A stretch of DNA of 64,000 nt from Streptomyces griseofuscus (GCF_014673495.1 NZ_CP051009.1:22414-86413), one strand, 5' to 3'; numbered from the stretch's first letter, positions 8,642 through 16,970 are shown. The notes: a model not told the origin generated them from the letters alone. Numbers and translations are program-made.

Positions 8642-9301
8642 GTGTCCGTAGCCGTGCCCCGCGTGGTGTTCTTCGATCTGGACGGCACGCTGGCCGACCG
8701 ACAGTCGGCGCTCAGCGACGCCGTGACCAGCCTGTGTCGTTCCCGCGCGCTCTCCGCAGATGCCGAACAGTGGCTGCGCACCGCGCTGGCAGAGCGCGCA
8801 ACCGCCGACGACTTCGCCCGGCTGCAGAAAGCCTTCGGCCTCAAGGCGTCGGCCGCGGACCTGTGGCAGGAATACGTCGACCTCATGGCCGCCGCAGTCA
8901 CCTGCCGCCCCGAGGTACTCGAGGGCCTGGCCCGTCTGCGCGCGGCTGCATGGACGATCGGCGTTATCACCAACGGGGCCAGCGACATCCAACGCGCCAA
9001 ACTCGCCGGGACTGGTCTCGCCCCCCTGGTCGACGGCGTCGCCGCCTCGGGCGACCTGGAGATCCGCAAGCCGGACCGGCGCCTCTTCGAACTCGGGGCT
9101 ACCCGGTGCGGCGTCAGCCTCGCGGACGACGGCTGGATGGTCGGCGACAACCCTGCCGGAGACATCGGCGGCGGCCACCAGGCCGGCCTGCGCACCATCT
9201 GGCTGCGCGGACGCCCCTGGCCCCACGGACTTGCTTACGCGCACCACGTCGTCGACGACGTCACCGACGCCATCGCCATCCTGCTCAACGAGACGGAGTA
9301 G
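8642..9301 (+). CDS. HAD-superfamily phosphatase
   Basis: 219 residues from GTG at 8642 (GTG at 8654 is also possible). The HAD motif DLDGT is at residues 12-16, motif II is GVITNGA, motif III is the Lys of IRKPDRR, and motif IV is MVGDNPAGD. The helical cap resembles haloacid dehalogenase or phosphoglycolate phosphatase-type enzymes that hydrolyse small phosphorylated metabolites. It is followed after 4 bp by the dehydrogenase gene, so the two form an operon. Substrate unknown. Confidence 0.85.
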   Translation: MSVAVPRVVFFDLDGTLADRQSALSDAVTSLCRSRALSADAEQWLRTALAERATADDFARLQKAFGLKASAADLWQEYVDLMAAAVTCRPEVLEGLARLRAAAWTIGVITNGASDIQRAKLAGTGLAPLVDGVAASGDLEIRKPDRRLFELGATRCGVSLADDGWMVGDNPAGDIGGGHQAGLRTIWLRGRPWPHGLAYAHHVVDDVTDAIAILLNETE

Positions 9302-9305
9302 CACC

Positions 9306-10145
9306 GTGGACCAGCCGACTGTCGGCATCCTCCACCCCGGCAGCATGGGCGCCGCTGTCGCCGCCTGTGCCGTGACGAACGCGGCCGCGGTCCTGTGGTG
9401 CGAGACCGGGCGCAGCACCGCATCCGTGGAGCGCGCTGCCGGGTTCGGGTTGACGCCCGTGGTCACGGTGGCCGAGCTGCTGGACCGCAGCGACATCGTC
9501 ATCAGTCTCTGCCCGCCGGCCGCTGCCGAAGACCTGGCCCGCGACGTCGCCGGGCACCGCTTCACCGGGGTGTACGTGGAGGCGAACGCCATCAACCCCG
9601 AGCGAATGAAGCGGATCGCCGCGCTGCTCGAACACGGCGCGGCAGTCGTGGACGGCGGTGTCGTCGGCTCCCCGCCGGTCGGCGGCAAGACCTCCACGTT
9701 GTACCTGTCCGGCCCGGCCGATGCGACCGAGCGCATCGAGGCGCTGTTCGCGGGCACCGCCGTCCGAACGGCATTGCTGGGCACGGATGTCGGGAAGGCA
9801 TCCGCGCTGAAGTTGTCGTACACCAGCTTCCAGAAGACCAGCCGAGTGCTGGTGGCGCTCGCGGTCGGCATGGCTCGCGAGCACGGCGTCGACCAGGAGC
9901 TCATCGAGGTCGCCTCCCGGCGCACCGACTCGTACCTCTCCGAGCCGCAGTACGTCGCCAAAACCGCCGCGCGCGCTTGGCGCTGGGGCCCGGAGCTGGA
10001 GGAAGCTGCCGACGCGCTCGCGGTCGCTGGCCTTCCACCGGAGATGCTGCGTGCGGCCGCGTCCACGCTGGCACGGTGGAACGACGCCAAGGACGACGAC
10101 GAGCTCACGCTCACCGACGCCTTGGACCTACTCGCCCAGCCGTAG
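9306..10145 (+). CDS. NAD(P)-binding 6-phosphogluconate dehydrogenase-like protein with DUF1932
   Basis: 279 residues from GTG at 9306, with GGAG just upstream. The N terminus has the Rossmann signature GILHPGSMG (residues 7-15), then the GGVVGSPP region characteristic of beta-hydroxyacid dehydrogenases. The C-terminal half (SALKLSYTSFQKTSRVLVAL) matches DUF1932. A Lys stands in the place of the family catalytic Lys (GKASALKLSY). Likely a small-molecule oxidoreductase working with the preceding phosphatase; substrate not deducible. Confidence 0.8.
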   Translation: MDQPTVGILHPGSMGAAVAACAVTNAAAVLWCETGRSTASVERAAGFGLTPVVTVAELLDRSDIVISLCPPAAAEDLARDVAGHRFTGVYVEANAINPERMKRIAALLEHGAAVVDGGVVGSPPVGGKTSTLYLSGPADATERIEALFAGTAVRTALLGTDVGKASALKLSYTSFQKTSRVLVALAVGMAREHGVDQELIEVASRRTDSYLSEPQYVAKTAARAWRWGPELEEAADALAVAGLPPEMLRAAASTLARWNDAKDDDELTLTDALDLLAQP

Positions 10146-10152
10146 CCCGTGC

Positions 10153-10722
10153 TCATGGCGTCGCCGCTCCCGCCCGCTGCGCCAGCAGCTGGTCGATGAG
10201 CTGCGCCGCATCCTGCGGAGCCGACGCCGTGGTGTCCACGGTCAGGTCCCAGACCATGCCCTGGTGCGCGTCCAGGTCCTCGCGGGTCGCGTCCCACGCC
10301 GCCAGGCGCGCCGTGGTGTCGCTGTCGCCGCGCCCCGCCGACCGCTGCTCGGTCACCTCGCGCGGGCACCACAGCAGCACCACCGACCAGTCGGCCGGGT
10401 AACAGTCGATCAGCGCTCGGATGCCGTCGACCTGCCCGAGGTGAACCACGGGCACCCCGGCCGCGAACGCGGCGTCGACGCCGGGTCGGTCGATCGCGTA
10501 CGTGTTGCCGTACCGAGTGTTCGCGTAGACGACGTCGCCCGCGGCCTCGAGCTCGCGCAGTTGCTCCGCCGTGCCCATCCGGTAGCCGTCCGACTTGCCC
10601 GTCCCGACCTTGAGCCGTGCGAACTGCCCATACCTGGAGTCAAGTTCGCTGAGCGCGGTGGTGACGGTGTCCTTGCCCGAGGCCGGCGGGCCGTAGAGGA
10701 TCACGCCCTGCTTCGCCGTCAC
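10153..10722 (-). CDS. Guanylate-kinase-like P-loop phosphotransferase
   Basis: 189 residues. The P-loop GPPASGKDT contains Lys17. Later segments ARLKVGTGKSDGYRM and DVVYANTRYGNTYAI resemble the substrate-binding part of guanylate kinases, as does a lid-like arginine region (RSAGRGDSDTTARL). The ATG overlaps the upstream kinase stop by 4 bp, so the two are coupled. It probably phosphorylates a nucleotide or a related small molecule. It faces the HAD/dehydrogenase pair tail to tail. Confidence 0.75.
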   Translation of the reverse strand: MTAKQGVILYGPPASGKDTVTTALSELDSRYGQFARLKVGTGKSDGYRMGTAEQLRELEAAGDVVYANTRYGNTYAIDRPGVDAAFAAGVPVVHLGQVDGIRALIDCYPADWSVVLLWCPREVTEQRSAGRGDSDTTARLAAWDATREDLDAHQGMVWDLTVDTTASAPQDAAQLIDQLLAQRAGAATP

Positions 10723-11756
10723 GCGTACATCGCCCCCATCGCCTGCCGGGCCTGGTCCGCGAGCGTCACCGCGGTCCCCAGCCGGTTGTCGACGACCAGG
10801 TGCGGCACCGCCGGGCGCAGCTCCAGGTCGATCGTGGCCATGTACTCATCCCACCGCTGGAGCTTCCATGCATCGCGGGCAGCCGATCGGAAGGTGATGT
10901 ACTCGCGCATCGACTCCTCATCGCACCGCACCCACACGGGAAAGACGTCAACGCCCATGGATGCGGCTCGATTCGACAGGCGCTGCATCCAGTCCGGGTC
11001 GGTCATCTCCGCGATGAACGGAGCGGTCAACACGGTGGAGATGCCGCACTTGATGTTGGCCATGGCCGACTGCATCAGGCAGTCGTACTCCACCGGCCGG
11101 ACCTGCGACCGGTAGAGATCGGTGTGCCGGTCGTTCGCGTCGCCGCCCAGCGCGACCAGGAGGCGCTCCACGAGTGGACGGGTGAGCGGGTCCTTGTCGA
11201 GCAGCGGCCAGCCGGTGAGCTGAACGAAGAAGCGGGCAAGCTCCGTTTTCCCACTGCCAGCGAACCCACCGACGAGGATCAAGACGGGCCGGTGCGGGTC
11301 ACCACCGGTATGCCTCCGCTTCCATGCGTCGATGATGCGCTGCTGCAGCGCGAAGTGGTCGGCATCGTCGCTGCCGGGCGCGATGCGGTGGATCGCCCGC
11401 TCAACAGCGAGGACATGGGCGCCGTTGAGGCGGTCGTCCATCGGCGTCAGCGCGAAGGAGGTCTCTTCTCCCGGCAACGCCGCTCGGAAGCCGAGATCGG
11501 GTTCGGTCGCGCGGTAGAGGAGGCAGTAAGCGCGTCGATAGTGCGGGCCCGGGTAGACCTCCCCCTGCTCGTGCTGCCACAAAGTCTGAGGATTCGCAGC
11601 CGGAATGCCCTTGAGCCTGGCTCGTTCAGCAACTTCCCGGAGCCGTTCGCCAGCCTTCTCCAAAGTCAGGCCGTGGGCCTCGCGCTGCTCCCGCAGCCGG
11701 TCTGGCCTCCACCCAGCTCGCTGCTTCCCCACCCTTTGACCCTCCGTCATCATCAT
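10719..11756 (-). CDS. HTH-domain protein with P-loop kinase domain
   Basis: 345 residues; the start has three tandem ATG codons (11748-11756) and no strong ribosome site. The N-terminal ~90 residues contain an XRE-like HTH (REQREAHGLTLEKAGERL .. ANPQTLWQHEQGEVYPG). The rest is an AAA/zeta-toxin-like kinase with Walker A GGFAGSGKTELA and a later LLDKDPLTRPLV. Cytosolic. The pairing of a DNA-binding head with a small-molecule kinase suggests ligand-dependent regulation of this cassette (inference). Confidence 0.75.
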   Translation of the reverse strand: MMMTEGQRVGKQRAGWRPDRLREQREAHGLTLEKAGERLREVAERARLKGIPAANPQTLWQHEQGEVYPGPHYRRAYCLLYRATEPDLGFRAALPGEETSFALTPMDDRLNGAHVLAVERAIHRIAPGSDDADHFALQQRIIDAWKRRHTGGDPHRPVLILVGGFAGSGKTELARFFVQLTGWPLLDKDPLTRPLVERLLVALGGDANDRHTDLYRSQVRPVEYDCLMQSAMANIKCGISTVLTAPFIAEMTDPDWMQRLSNRAASMGVDVFPVWVRCDEESMREYITFRSAARDAWKLQRWDEYMATIDLELRPAVPHLVVDNRLGTAVTLADQARQAMGAMYA

Positions 11757-11938
11757 GGCCGCGAGCCTAGGGCTCGGGCTGCAAATCGCATGTATACGCG
11801 GATGTTGAAAACGCGTGAATGGCGGTGCGTACGAGCTTGGACAAGCCGCTGTGATGGTTCGTTCCGCCTGGCCCGAGTGTGATGGCCCTCACGAGATCAT
11901 CAGCCGACGGGAGGGGCGCCATGGCACGCGAGGTGCTG

Positions 11939-12730
11939 TCAACGGTCGTCGTCACCATCTCCGTCGTCATCAGCGAGGCGAGCACTCGCGTGGCGGCGGA
12001 TGGAGTAGCCGATCTCGAATTCCTCGGCGCTCATCCTCGTGTCGTTCAGCTCGACAACCTCGCCGTTGGGGCTGGTCGTGACTCGCACGACGCGCAGGAG
12101 CGGAACGCCAACGTCGGCTGGGAGGTTCAATGCCTCCGCCTCTTCAGGCGAAGGCATGCGGGCGGAGACACCTTCGCTCCAGCGGAGCGGGCGGTGGCCC
12201 ATCTCCTCCAGGCGGTCATAGATGCCACCGGGCCCTGTGTCGGCCTCCGCGAGTCGAGTTCCTCGAGCGAGGTCGGCCGGCAGGTAACTGGTGGCCAGCT
12301 GCTTCGGCTTCCTGCTTTCGGGATCGCCCATCACGCGGTCGCGAACGAGGACTTCGGATCCGGTGGCGAGACCCATGAGGGCAGCAAGGTCGACCGGCAC
12401 GACGCCCCAACGCAGAGTGGGAGGCTCCAAGGCAACCCACGGTTGGGCAGTCGGGTCGAAGTAGTAGCCGATCTCATCGCGGAAGACCTGGCGGGACCGG
12501 GTGATGCGCCGCTTCTCAGGCCGCTCCCGCACGATGGTCCCTCTGCGGCGTACAGCGACCACCAGGCCCTCTTGCTCCAGAAGCGAGATGGCGCTTCGCA
12601 CGGTCTGGTAGCCAGCGCCGTACTGGGCTTGGAGCTCGGTGAGCATCGGCAGCTTGTCGCCCGGCATGTATCGCCCCTCGCCGATCTGCTGTCGCAGGTC
12701 AGCAGCGATGTCGCGATACGAGACGGGCAT
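11939..12730 (-). CDS. GntR-family regulator with UTRA domain
   Basis: 263 residues. ATG at 12730 follows AAAGG at good spacing; GTG at 12739 is an alternative. Residues ~5-70 form a GntR winged helix (YRDIAADLRQQIGEGRYMPG.. LPMLTELQAQYG.. TVRSAISLLEQEGLV). The remainder is a UTRA-type effector domain (LATGSEVLVRDRVM.. LLRVVRVTTSPNGEVVELND). Such regulators (KorSA type) repress transfer functions in Streptomyces elements. It is transcribed away from the transfer block across a shared promoter region with repeated operator motifs. Confidence 0.85.
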   Translation of the reverse strand: MPVSYRDIAADLRQQIGEGRYMPGDKLPMLTELQAQYGAGYQTVRSAISLLEQEGLVVAVRRRGTIVRERPEKRRITRSRQVFRDEIGYYFDPTAQPWVALEPPTLRWGVVPVDLAALMGLATGSEVLVRDRVMGDPESRKPKQLATSYLPADLARGTRLAEADTGPGGIYDRLEEMGHRPLRWSEGVSARMPSPEEAEALNLPADVGVPLLRVVRVTTSPNGEVVELNDTRMSAEEFEIGYSIRRHASARLADDDGDGDDDR

Positions 12731-12767
12731 CGGAGCCACCTTTCAGAGTGCTGCGCGGATCTGATTC

Positions 12768-12883
12768 TAGGGCTAGCTCTATCAGGCAGCGATGTGCGAG
12801 CACAACCGATCGACACGAATAGAGCTATCGCTATTGACTCCGTAGCCCGGCATGGTCTCTACTAGGCGATAGCGATAGCCCTA
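12768..12883. promoter_or_regulatory. GntR operator cluster and transfer promoter
   Basis: Three related motifs: TAGGGCTAGCTCTATC (12768-12783), a near-palindrome AATAG..CTATT (12818-12835), and CGATAGCGATAGCCCTA (12867-12883), whose complement resembles the first. A rightward promoter candidate, TTGACT (12834-12839), 18 nt, TCTACT (12858-12863), lies between and overlaps the second and third. This predicts GntR repression of the block starting at 13128 and autoregulation. From 12884 to 13127 I see only a leader. Confidence 0.6.
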
Positions 12884-13127
12884 ACGCTCCGTTGAGCAGG
12901 GGTTACCGCTCCTCGGTACCACCGCAGTAGTCGTCCGCCCCTCGGGGCGGCCGGGGTTGAGAGCACCATCGAACTCCCCCGGAGCCTGACGGCCGCGACC
13001 ACTGTGTGCACGTCGCAGCGCTGTGCGCTGTCTGTCCTGCGGGACGCCGGCCTCGTGCCGTGCGGCCCGGAGGGCGGAGAGAGCATCGCGGCCCGCGCCC
13101 CCGCCGCTCCGTTCGTGAGGAGTTCAG

Positions 13128-13733
13128 ATGTCTGTTTCAACCCTTGAGCGCACCGCCCGTCCCCGCCGGAGCCGGACCCGCTCCCGCACCGTCAACGCCC
13201 GCCCGGCGCTGGTCCTGTCCGCCCTCAAGCCCCACCAGTACGACCTGCGCCCCGCCTGCGCCTCGCTGATCTGCCCCGACTGCCAGACGTGGGTGCCGAT
13301 CACCGGCCTCCAGACCAAGCAGCCCAAGGTCGTGCCGCACGACACCGGCCGCGCGGGCAAGGACCCGGCCGTCCGGTGCCGTCTGGGCAGCAACCGCCTG
13401 GTCACGGTCGACGTCACGGTCCGGCAGTGGGAGGAACGCCTGACGGACGGCAACTCGCAGACCGTTCACCGCCGCCGGACCACCGTGCGGCGCAAACCCA
13501 AGGTCGCGGTCGCCCCGGCCATCAGCCAGATCGCCGCACAGCAGAAGCCGGCGGCCGACGAGCCCGGCGACGGCCGGCCCCTGTGGCTGCTGCGCAAGGA
13601 ACAGTGGGCGGCGACCGAGTCCGCGGTCCGCGACGCCGACACCCGCCGCGCGCAGCTGCCCGCCGGTGCCGCGCCGCTCGGTGCGCCGCCGGTTCCGCGC
13701 ACGACGCTGCACCCCGAGCGCCGCACGAGCTGA
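13128..13733 (+). CDS. Basic protein with zinc-ribbon-like motif
   Basis: 201 residues; ATG follows GAGGAG. The N terminus is Arg-rich (ARPRRSRTRSRT). A possible zinc site is CASLICPDCQTW (residues ~43-54) with a later lone Cys. The middle (LVTVDVTVRQWEERL) looks like a short fold and the tail is disordered. First gene of the rightward transfer block, immediately after the GntR-controlled promoter. Function unknown; nucleic-acid binding is plausible from the charge. Confidence 0.7.
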   Translation: MSVSTLERTARPRRSRTRSRTVNARPALVLSALKPHQYDLRPACASLICPDCQTWVPITGLQTKQPKVVPHDTGRAGKDPAVRCRLGSNRLVTVDVTVRQWEERLTDGNSQTVHRRRTTVRRKPKVAVAPAISQIAAQQKPAADEPGDGRPLWLLRKEQWAATESAVRDADTRRAQLPAGAAPLGAPPVPRTTLHPERRTS

Positions 13734-13751
13734 CCCGCTCCGGACGAACGA

Positions 13752-13798
13752 CCACGGCCCCGGCCGCCCCGTTGATGTGGGAGCGGCCGGGGCCGTGG
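13752..13798 (+). terminator. GC hairpin
   Basis: Perfect 16-bp arms (CCACGGCCCCGGCCGC / complement) with a 15-nt loop, 18 bp after the preceding stop. Terminator or attenuator within the operon. Confidence 0.6.
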
Positions 13799-13823
13799 CT
13801 GCTCGTACGACAGCCAAAACGAT

Positions 13824-13858
13824 GACAGCCCCGGCGATTTGAGACCCCCGGGGCTGTC
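13824..13858 (+). terminator. GC hairpin
   Basis: GACAGCCCCGG and complement, 13-nt loop, just upstream of the two tiny ORFs. With the previous hairpin it makes a double stem. Confidence 0.55.
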
Positions 13859-13880
13859 CAGGACCTGTTGGGAGGCCCTG

Positions 13881-13970
13881 ATGCGAAACAGCATCGCACG
13901 CCCGCTCGGCACCACCGACTCCGACCCGGACATGGACGAGGCCCTGCGCCGGGCGAGGGGCGGCAAGTGA
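13881..13970 (+). CDS. Tiny acidic ORF (29 aa)
   Basis: 29 residues starting ATG, 6 nt after GGGAGG, ending GGK. The sequence (RPLGTTDSDPDMDEALRRAR) is charged and soluble. Its stop overlaps the next ATG (TGATG). Good ribosome site and coupling support translation; function unknown. Confidence 0.5.
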   Translation: MRNSIARPLGTTDSDPDMDEALRRARGGK

Positions 13971-14065
13971 TGAATGCGATCACGAGCCTGACCGACGCGG
14001 AGCGCGAAGACCTGTCGAAGAAGAACAGCGAGCAGAACAAGCGGAGCGAGCAGAACCGCCGCTGA
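13970..14065 (+). CDS. Tiny charged ORF (31 aa)
   Basis: 31 residues, coupled to the previous ORF by TGATG. It is highly charged (EREDLSKKNSEQNKRSEQN) and probably helical. Function unknown. Confidence 0.45.
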   Translation: MNAITSLTDAEREDLSKKNSEQNKRSEQNRR

Positions 14066-14170
14066 CCGATCTCCCGGCATTGCCCGTCGTCCCCGCGCCT
14101 CCACGGGCGGGGCCGGCGGAGAGCGTCGGGAGCTCACCCCCGCTCCGGCCGTCCGGCCGCCACAACGCAA

Positions 14171-14198
14171 CAGCCCCGGGGAGGCCACCCCGGGGCTG
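14171..14198 (+). terminator. GC hairpin before whiB-like gene
   Basis: CAGCCCCGGGG and complement with a 6-nt loop, followed by CTTCTTG. Lies 31 bp upstream of the WhiB gene, so it can separate it from the upstream genes. Confidence 0.6.
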
Positions 14199-14228
14199 CT
14201 TCTTGCACTGGACCTTCTGGGAGGCCCG

Positions 14229-14540
14229 ATGAATCGCCCCACCATCGTACGCACCAGCTACGCCCCCTCCGCCGACCTGCCGGTCAACACCAACTGGCGC
14301 GAGGACGGCGCCTGCACGCGGGAGGACCCCGAGCTGTTCTTCCCCATCGGCAACACCGGCCCGGCGCTCTTGCAGATCGAGGAAGCCAAGTCGGTGTGCC
14401 GCAGGTGCCCCGTGCTGGAGCGCTGCGCCTCCTGGGCGCTGGAGACGGGCGAGGCCCACGGCGTCTGGGGCGGGATGAGCGAGGACGACCGGCGCCGCAT
14501 CAAGCGCCGCGCCGCCCGCAACCGCGCCAAGGCTGCTTGA
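14229..14540 (+). CDS. WhiB-family Fe-S regulator
   Basis: 103 residues, ATG after GGGAGG. The four cluster-binding cysteines are Cys29, Cys57, Cys60 and Cys66 (CxxC plus C), followed by the GVWGG turn (~78-82) and a basic C terminus KRRAARNRAK for DNA contact. WhiB-like proteins bind a [4Fe-4S] cluster and act with sigma factors. Plasmid-borne copies are common in actinobacterial conjugative elements and may tune transfer to development or stress. Confidence 0.93.
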   Translation: MNRPTIVRTSYAPSADLPVNTNWREDGACTREDPELFFPIGNTGPALLQIEEAKSVCRRCPVLERCASWALETGEAHGVWGGMSEDDRRRIKRRAARNRAKAA

Positions 14541-14649
14541 TCCGTTCTGGCGGCTGCCTGATCCGCCCGCACCGACCGCTGCACCACGGCGGCCAGCACG
14601 GGCGGTGAAGGGGAGCCGGACAGCCCGGACCACAGTCGAGGGAGGCCAC

Positions 14650-15009
14650 ATGGCCACGACGATGACCCCGCTCCAGCCCGGCACGGAAGCCGCCGCCCAG
14701 GCCGCCGCCTTCGCGATCTTCGGCAGCGACATCCCGCCGATCGGGCCGGAGGACTACAGCGGCAGCTGGCGCACCGCCCTCCACGTCATCGCGGAGGAGT
14801 GGGTGGGCGAGGGCCGCTTCGAGCGGCACGCCGCCCGCACCGCGACCGCGCTCAACGAGCTGTTCGCCACGCAGAGGCTGTACGGCGTCGGCTCGCCCGA
14901 GACGCGCGCCGACAGCGACAGGCTCCAGCCGCTGATCGACCGGTGCCGCCACTTCGGCATCACCACCGCCGACCTCATCCGGCACGGCGCGCAGTTCCCC
15001 GAGAGCTGA
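14650..15009 (+). CDS. Hypothetical helical protein
   Basis: 119 residues from ATG at 14650, preceded by GAGGGAGG (an upstream in-frame start at 14605 lacks one). It is mostly helical with LHVIAEEWVGEGRFERHAAR and a C-terminal DRCRHFGITTADLI. Soluble; no known motif. It sits between the WhiB and SpdB-like genes. Confidence 0.65.
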   Translation: MATTMTPLQPGTEAAAQAAAFAIFGSDIPPIGPEDYSGSWRTALHVIAEEWVGEGRFERHAARTATALNELFATQRLYGVGSPETRADSDRLQPLIDRCRHFGITTADLIRHGAQFPES

Positions 15010-15040
15010 CTTCGCGCCCGCCCGGCGGGAGCAGCACCCA

Positions 15041-15383
15041 GTTTCGAGCCCGCCCCGTGACGCTTCGCGAGACCGGCCGCCCACCCCTCGGGCCGCCGGC
15101 CTTTTCGTGCGCGCGGAGCGGGTAGAGCCGGTGCCAGTTTCGTGATCACACGCCCGCACCGACCGCCGCTTCGGGAACGCGCCGCCGCGTTTCGGGAGCA
15201 GCCCCCGCCGTTTCGCGCACACCTGAACGACCCCCTCCGGAGGCCCCCATGACGATCACCGACTGGCCGCGCACCGCGGCTGAACCCGACCCCGAGACGG
15301 ATGCACCGGCCGCCGTTTCGGGAACGCCCCAGCTGGTTTCGCGGACGCCCGGCACCGTTTCGGAGACGCCGGAGTTCGTTTCG
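15041..15383. repeat. Direct repeats of GTTTCG with 21-bp period
   Basis: GTTTCG or GCTTCG cores start at 15041, 15062, 15137, 15168, 15189, 15210, 15315, 15336, 15357 and 15378. The runs 15168-15210 and 15315-15378 are spaced exactly 21 bp, and the gap between them is five periods. They run from non-coding DNA into the first codons of the SpdB-like gene, where they encode VSxTP repeats. Extended consensus about GTTTCGsrrA. Periodicity across a coding boundary suggests protein binding; a clt/TraB recognition site is a possibility. Confidence 0.6.
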
Positions 15384-16970
15384 GAGACGGAAAGCGGAAC
15401 CGGAACGGACACCTCCACGGCGAAGCTGACCGGCACCCAGAAGTGGACGACCGGAGCGATCGTCATCGCCGCGCTCGCCCTCGCGGGCATCGGCCTGTAC
15501 CTGTCCTTCGAGCACGTCGCGGAGTTCGCCTTCAAGGAGCTCCGCTTCGGCTCGCTGGGCAAGGGCCAGTTGTTCGCCGTCGGCGTCGACGTCGGCATCA
15601 TGGTGATGATCGCGGTCGACCTGCTGATGGCCTGGCTCAAGCGCCCCATCAGCTGGATCCGCTACCCGGTGTGGCTGCTGACCGCCGCGACCGTCGTCCT
15701 CAACGCCGCCTCCGGCGCCCCGGAGGGCGCCTGGAAGCTGCTGGACTACGTCGCGGCTGGCGCCCACGGCGTCGTGCCGGTCCTCTTCATCACCGTGGTG
15801 GAGTTGGGTCGTGACGCCATCGACCGCGTTGTCCGCCCTGAGCAGGCCGAACGGGACTCCATCCCGTTGCTGCGGTGGGTCCTGGCGCCGGTGGCCACGG
15901 CCCGGATCTTCCGCCGGATGCGGCTGTGGGGCGTCACCTCCTACCCGGAGATGATCCGCCGCGACCAGCAGCTCATCGCGTACGAGCAGTGGCTCAAGCG
16001 CAAGTACAAGGGCGACATCTCCCAGGCCAGCGAGGACGAACTGCTGCCGATGAAGATGGCGCCCTACGGCTACACCGTCGACCAGGCCCTGGCCATGCCC
16101 GATGAGCAGGAACAGGCAGCCCAGGAGCGTGCGGAGGAAGCCGAGCGCCGACGCCTGGACGCGGAGACGCGCAGCGAGGTCGCCAAGGCGGAGTCCGAAG
16201 CCGAGCGGCTGCGCGCCAAGGGCAAGGTCGAGGCGGTCCGCGCGGAGGTCGACGGTCAGACCGGTCAGGCCCGTGCACATGCCCGAGCCCAGGTCAGCGC
16301 CGCAGAGCGGGCCGCGGCACTGGAGCAGGAGGCGCTGGACCAGGCCGTCATCGCCGAAGCCCGAGCCCGTGAGGCGGAGGCGGAGCGCAAGGAGGCCCAG
16401 GAGCGCGAGGCCAAGGCCGAAGCGGACCTGCGCGCAGCCGAGCTGGAGCGCCAGGCAGCCGAGAAGCGGAAGGAAGCGGCGGAGGCCGACCGGGTCGCCG
16501 CGGCGGAGGCTCAGGCGATCGAGACCCAGAAGGTCGCCGAAGCCCGCGAGGCTGCTGCCGAAGCGAATCGGCGTGCTGCCGAAACGGAGAGGACTGCTGC
16601 CGAAACGCGGCGGGCCACTGCCGAAGCCGACCGCAAGAAGGCGGAGGAGGAGCGCCTCGCGAAGGTCGCTCTCGCTGATGCCGCGCGTGCCGAGAAGGAA
16701 GCCGCCGAAGCCGAGCGGGCTGCTGCCGAAACGCGGCGGGCCGCTGCCGAAATCGAGCAGCGCGCGGTCGAAGCCGAGGACGTCGCGAAGCTCAAGCCGC
16801 GCGAGCGGGCGGTCCGCCGGGTCGCCCGGATGATCTTCGCGGCCGGCGGCGACGCCGACCGGCTGCCGCTGGCCGACATCCAGCACGAGCTGGCGGTCAC
16901 CTCGCCCGGCACCGCCTCGGAGTACCGCCAGGAGGCAGCCGAGCTGCTCGCCGGCGGCTACCGCCCCTGA
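15249..16970 (+). CDS. DUF2637/SpdB-like membrane protein with long coiled coil
   Basis: 573 residues, ATG 6 nt after GGAGG. Residues 23-48 are VSxTP repeats. Four hydrophobic segments follow at about 68-86, 108-129, 138-154 and 170-186, matching DUF2637 (SpdB2-type) proteins of Streptomyces transfer regions. A very long Ala/Glu/Arg/Lys coiled coil fills ~280-525, and a small C-terminal helical domain (LPLADIQHELAVTSPGTASE) may bind DNA. Known relatives act in plasmid spreading through mycelial septa together with the TraB translocase encoded downstream. Confidence 0.8.
   Translation: MTITDWPRTAAEPDPETDAPAAVSGTPQLVSRTPGTVSETPEFVSETESGTGTDTSTAKLTGTQKWTTGAIVIAALALAGIGLYLSFEHVAEFAFKELRFGSLGKGQLFAVGVDVGIMVMIAVDLLMAWLKRPISWIRYPVWLLTAATVVLNAASGAPEGAWKLLDYVAAGAHGVVPVLFITVVELGRDAIDRVVRPEQAERDSIPLLRWVLAPVATARIFRRMRLWGVTSYPEMIRRDQQLIAYEQWLKRKYKGDISQASEDELLPMKMAPYGYTVDQALAMPDEQEQAAQERAEEAERRRLDAETRSEVAKAESEAERLRAKGKVEAVRAEVDGQTGQARAHARAQVSAAERAAALEQEALDQAVIAEARAREAEAERKEAQEREAKAEADLRAAELERQAAEKRKEAAEADRVAAAEAQAIETQKVAEAREAAAEANRRAAETERTAAETRRATAEADRKKAEEERLAKVALADAARAEKEAAEAERAAAETRRAAAEIEQRAVEAEDVAKLKPRERAVRRVARMIFAAGGDADRLPLADIQHELAVTSPGTASEYRQEAAELLAGGYRP

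Noticed and set aside
12862..13140. Leftward 92-codon ORF between the GntR operators and the first transfer gene
   Set aside because: It overlaps the promoter and leader of the rightward block and has no recognisable features.
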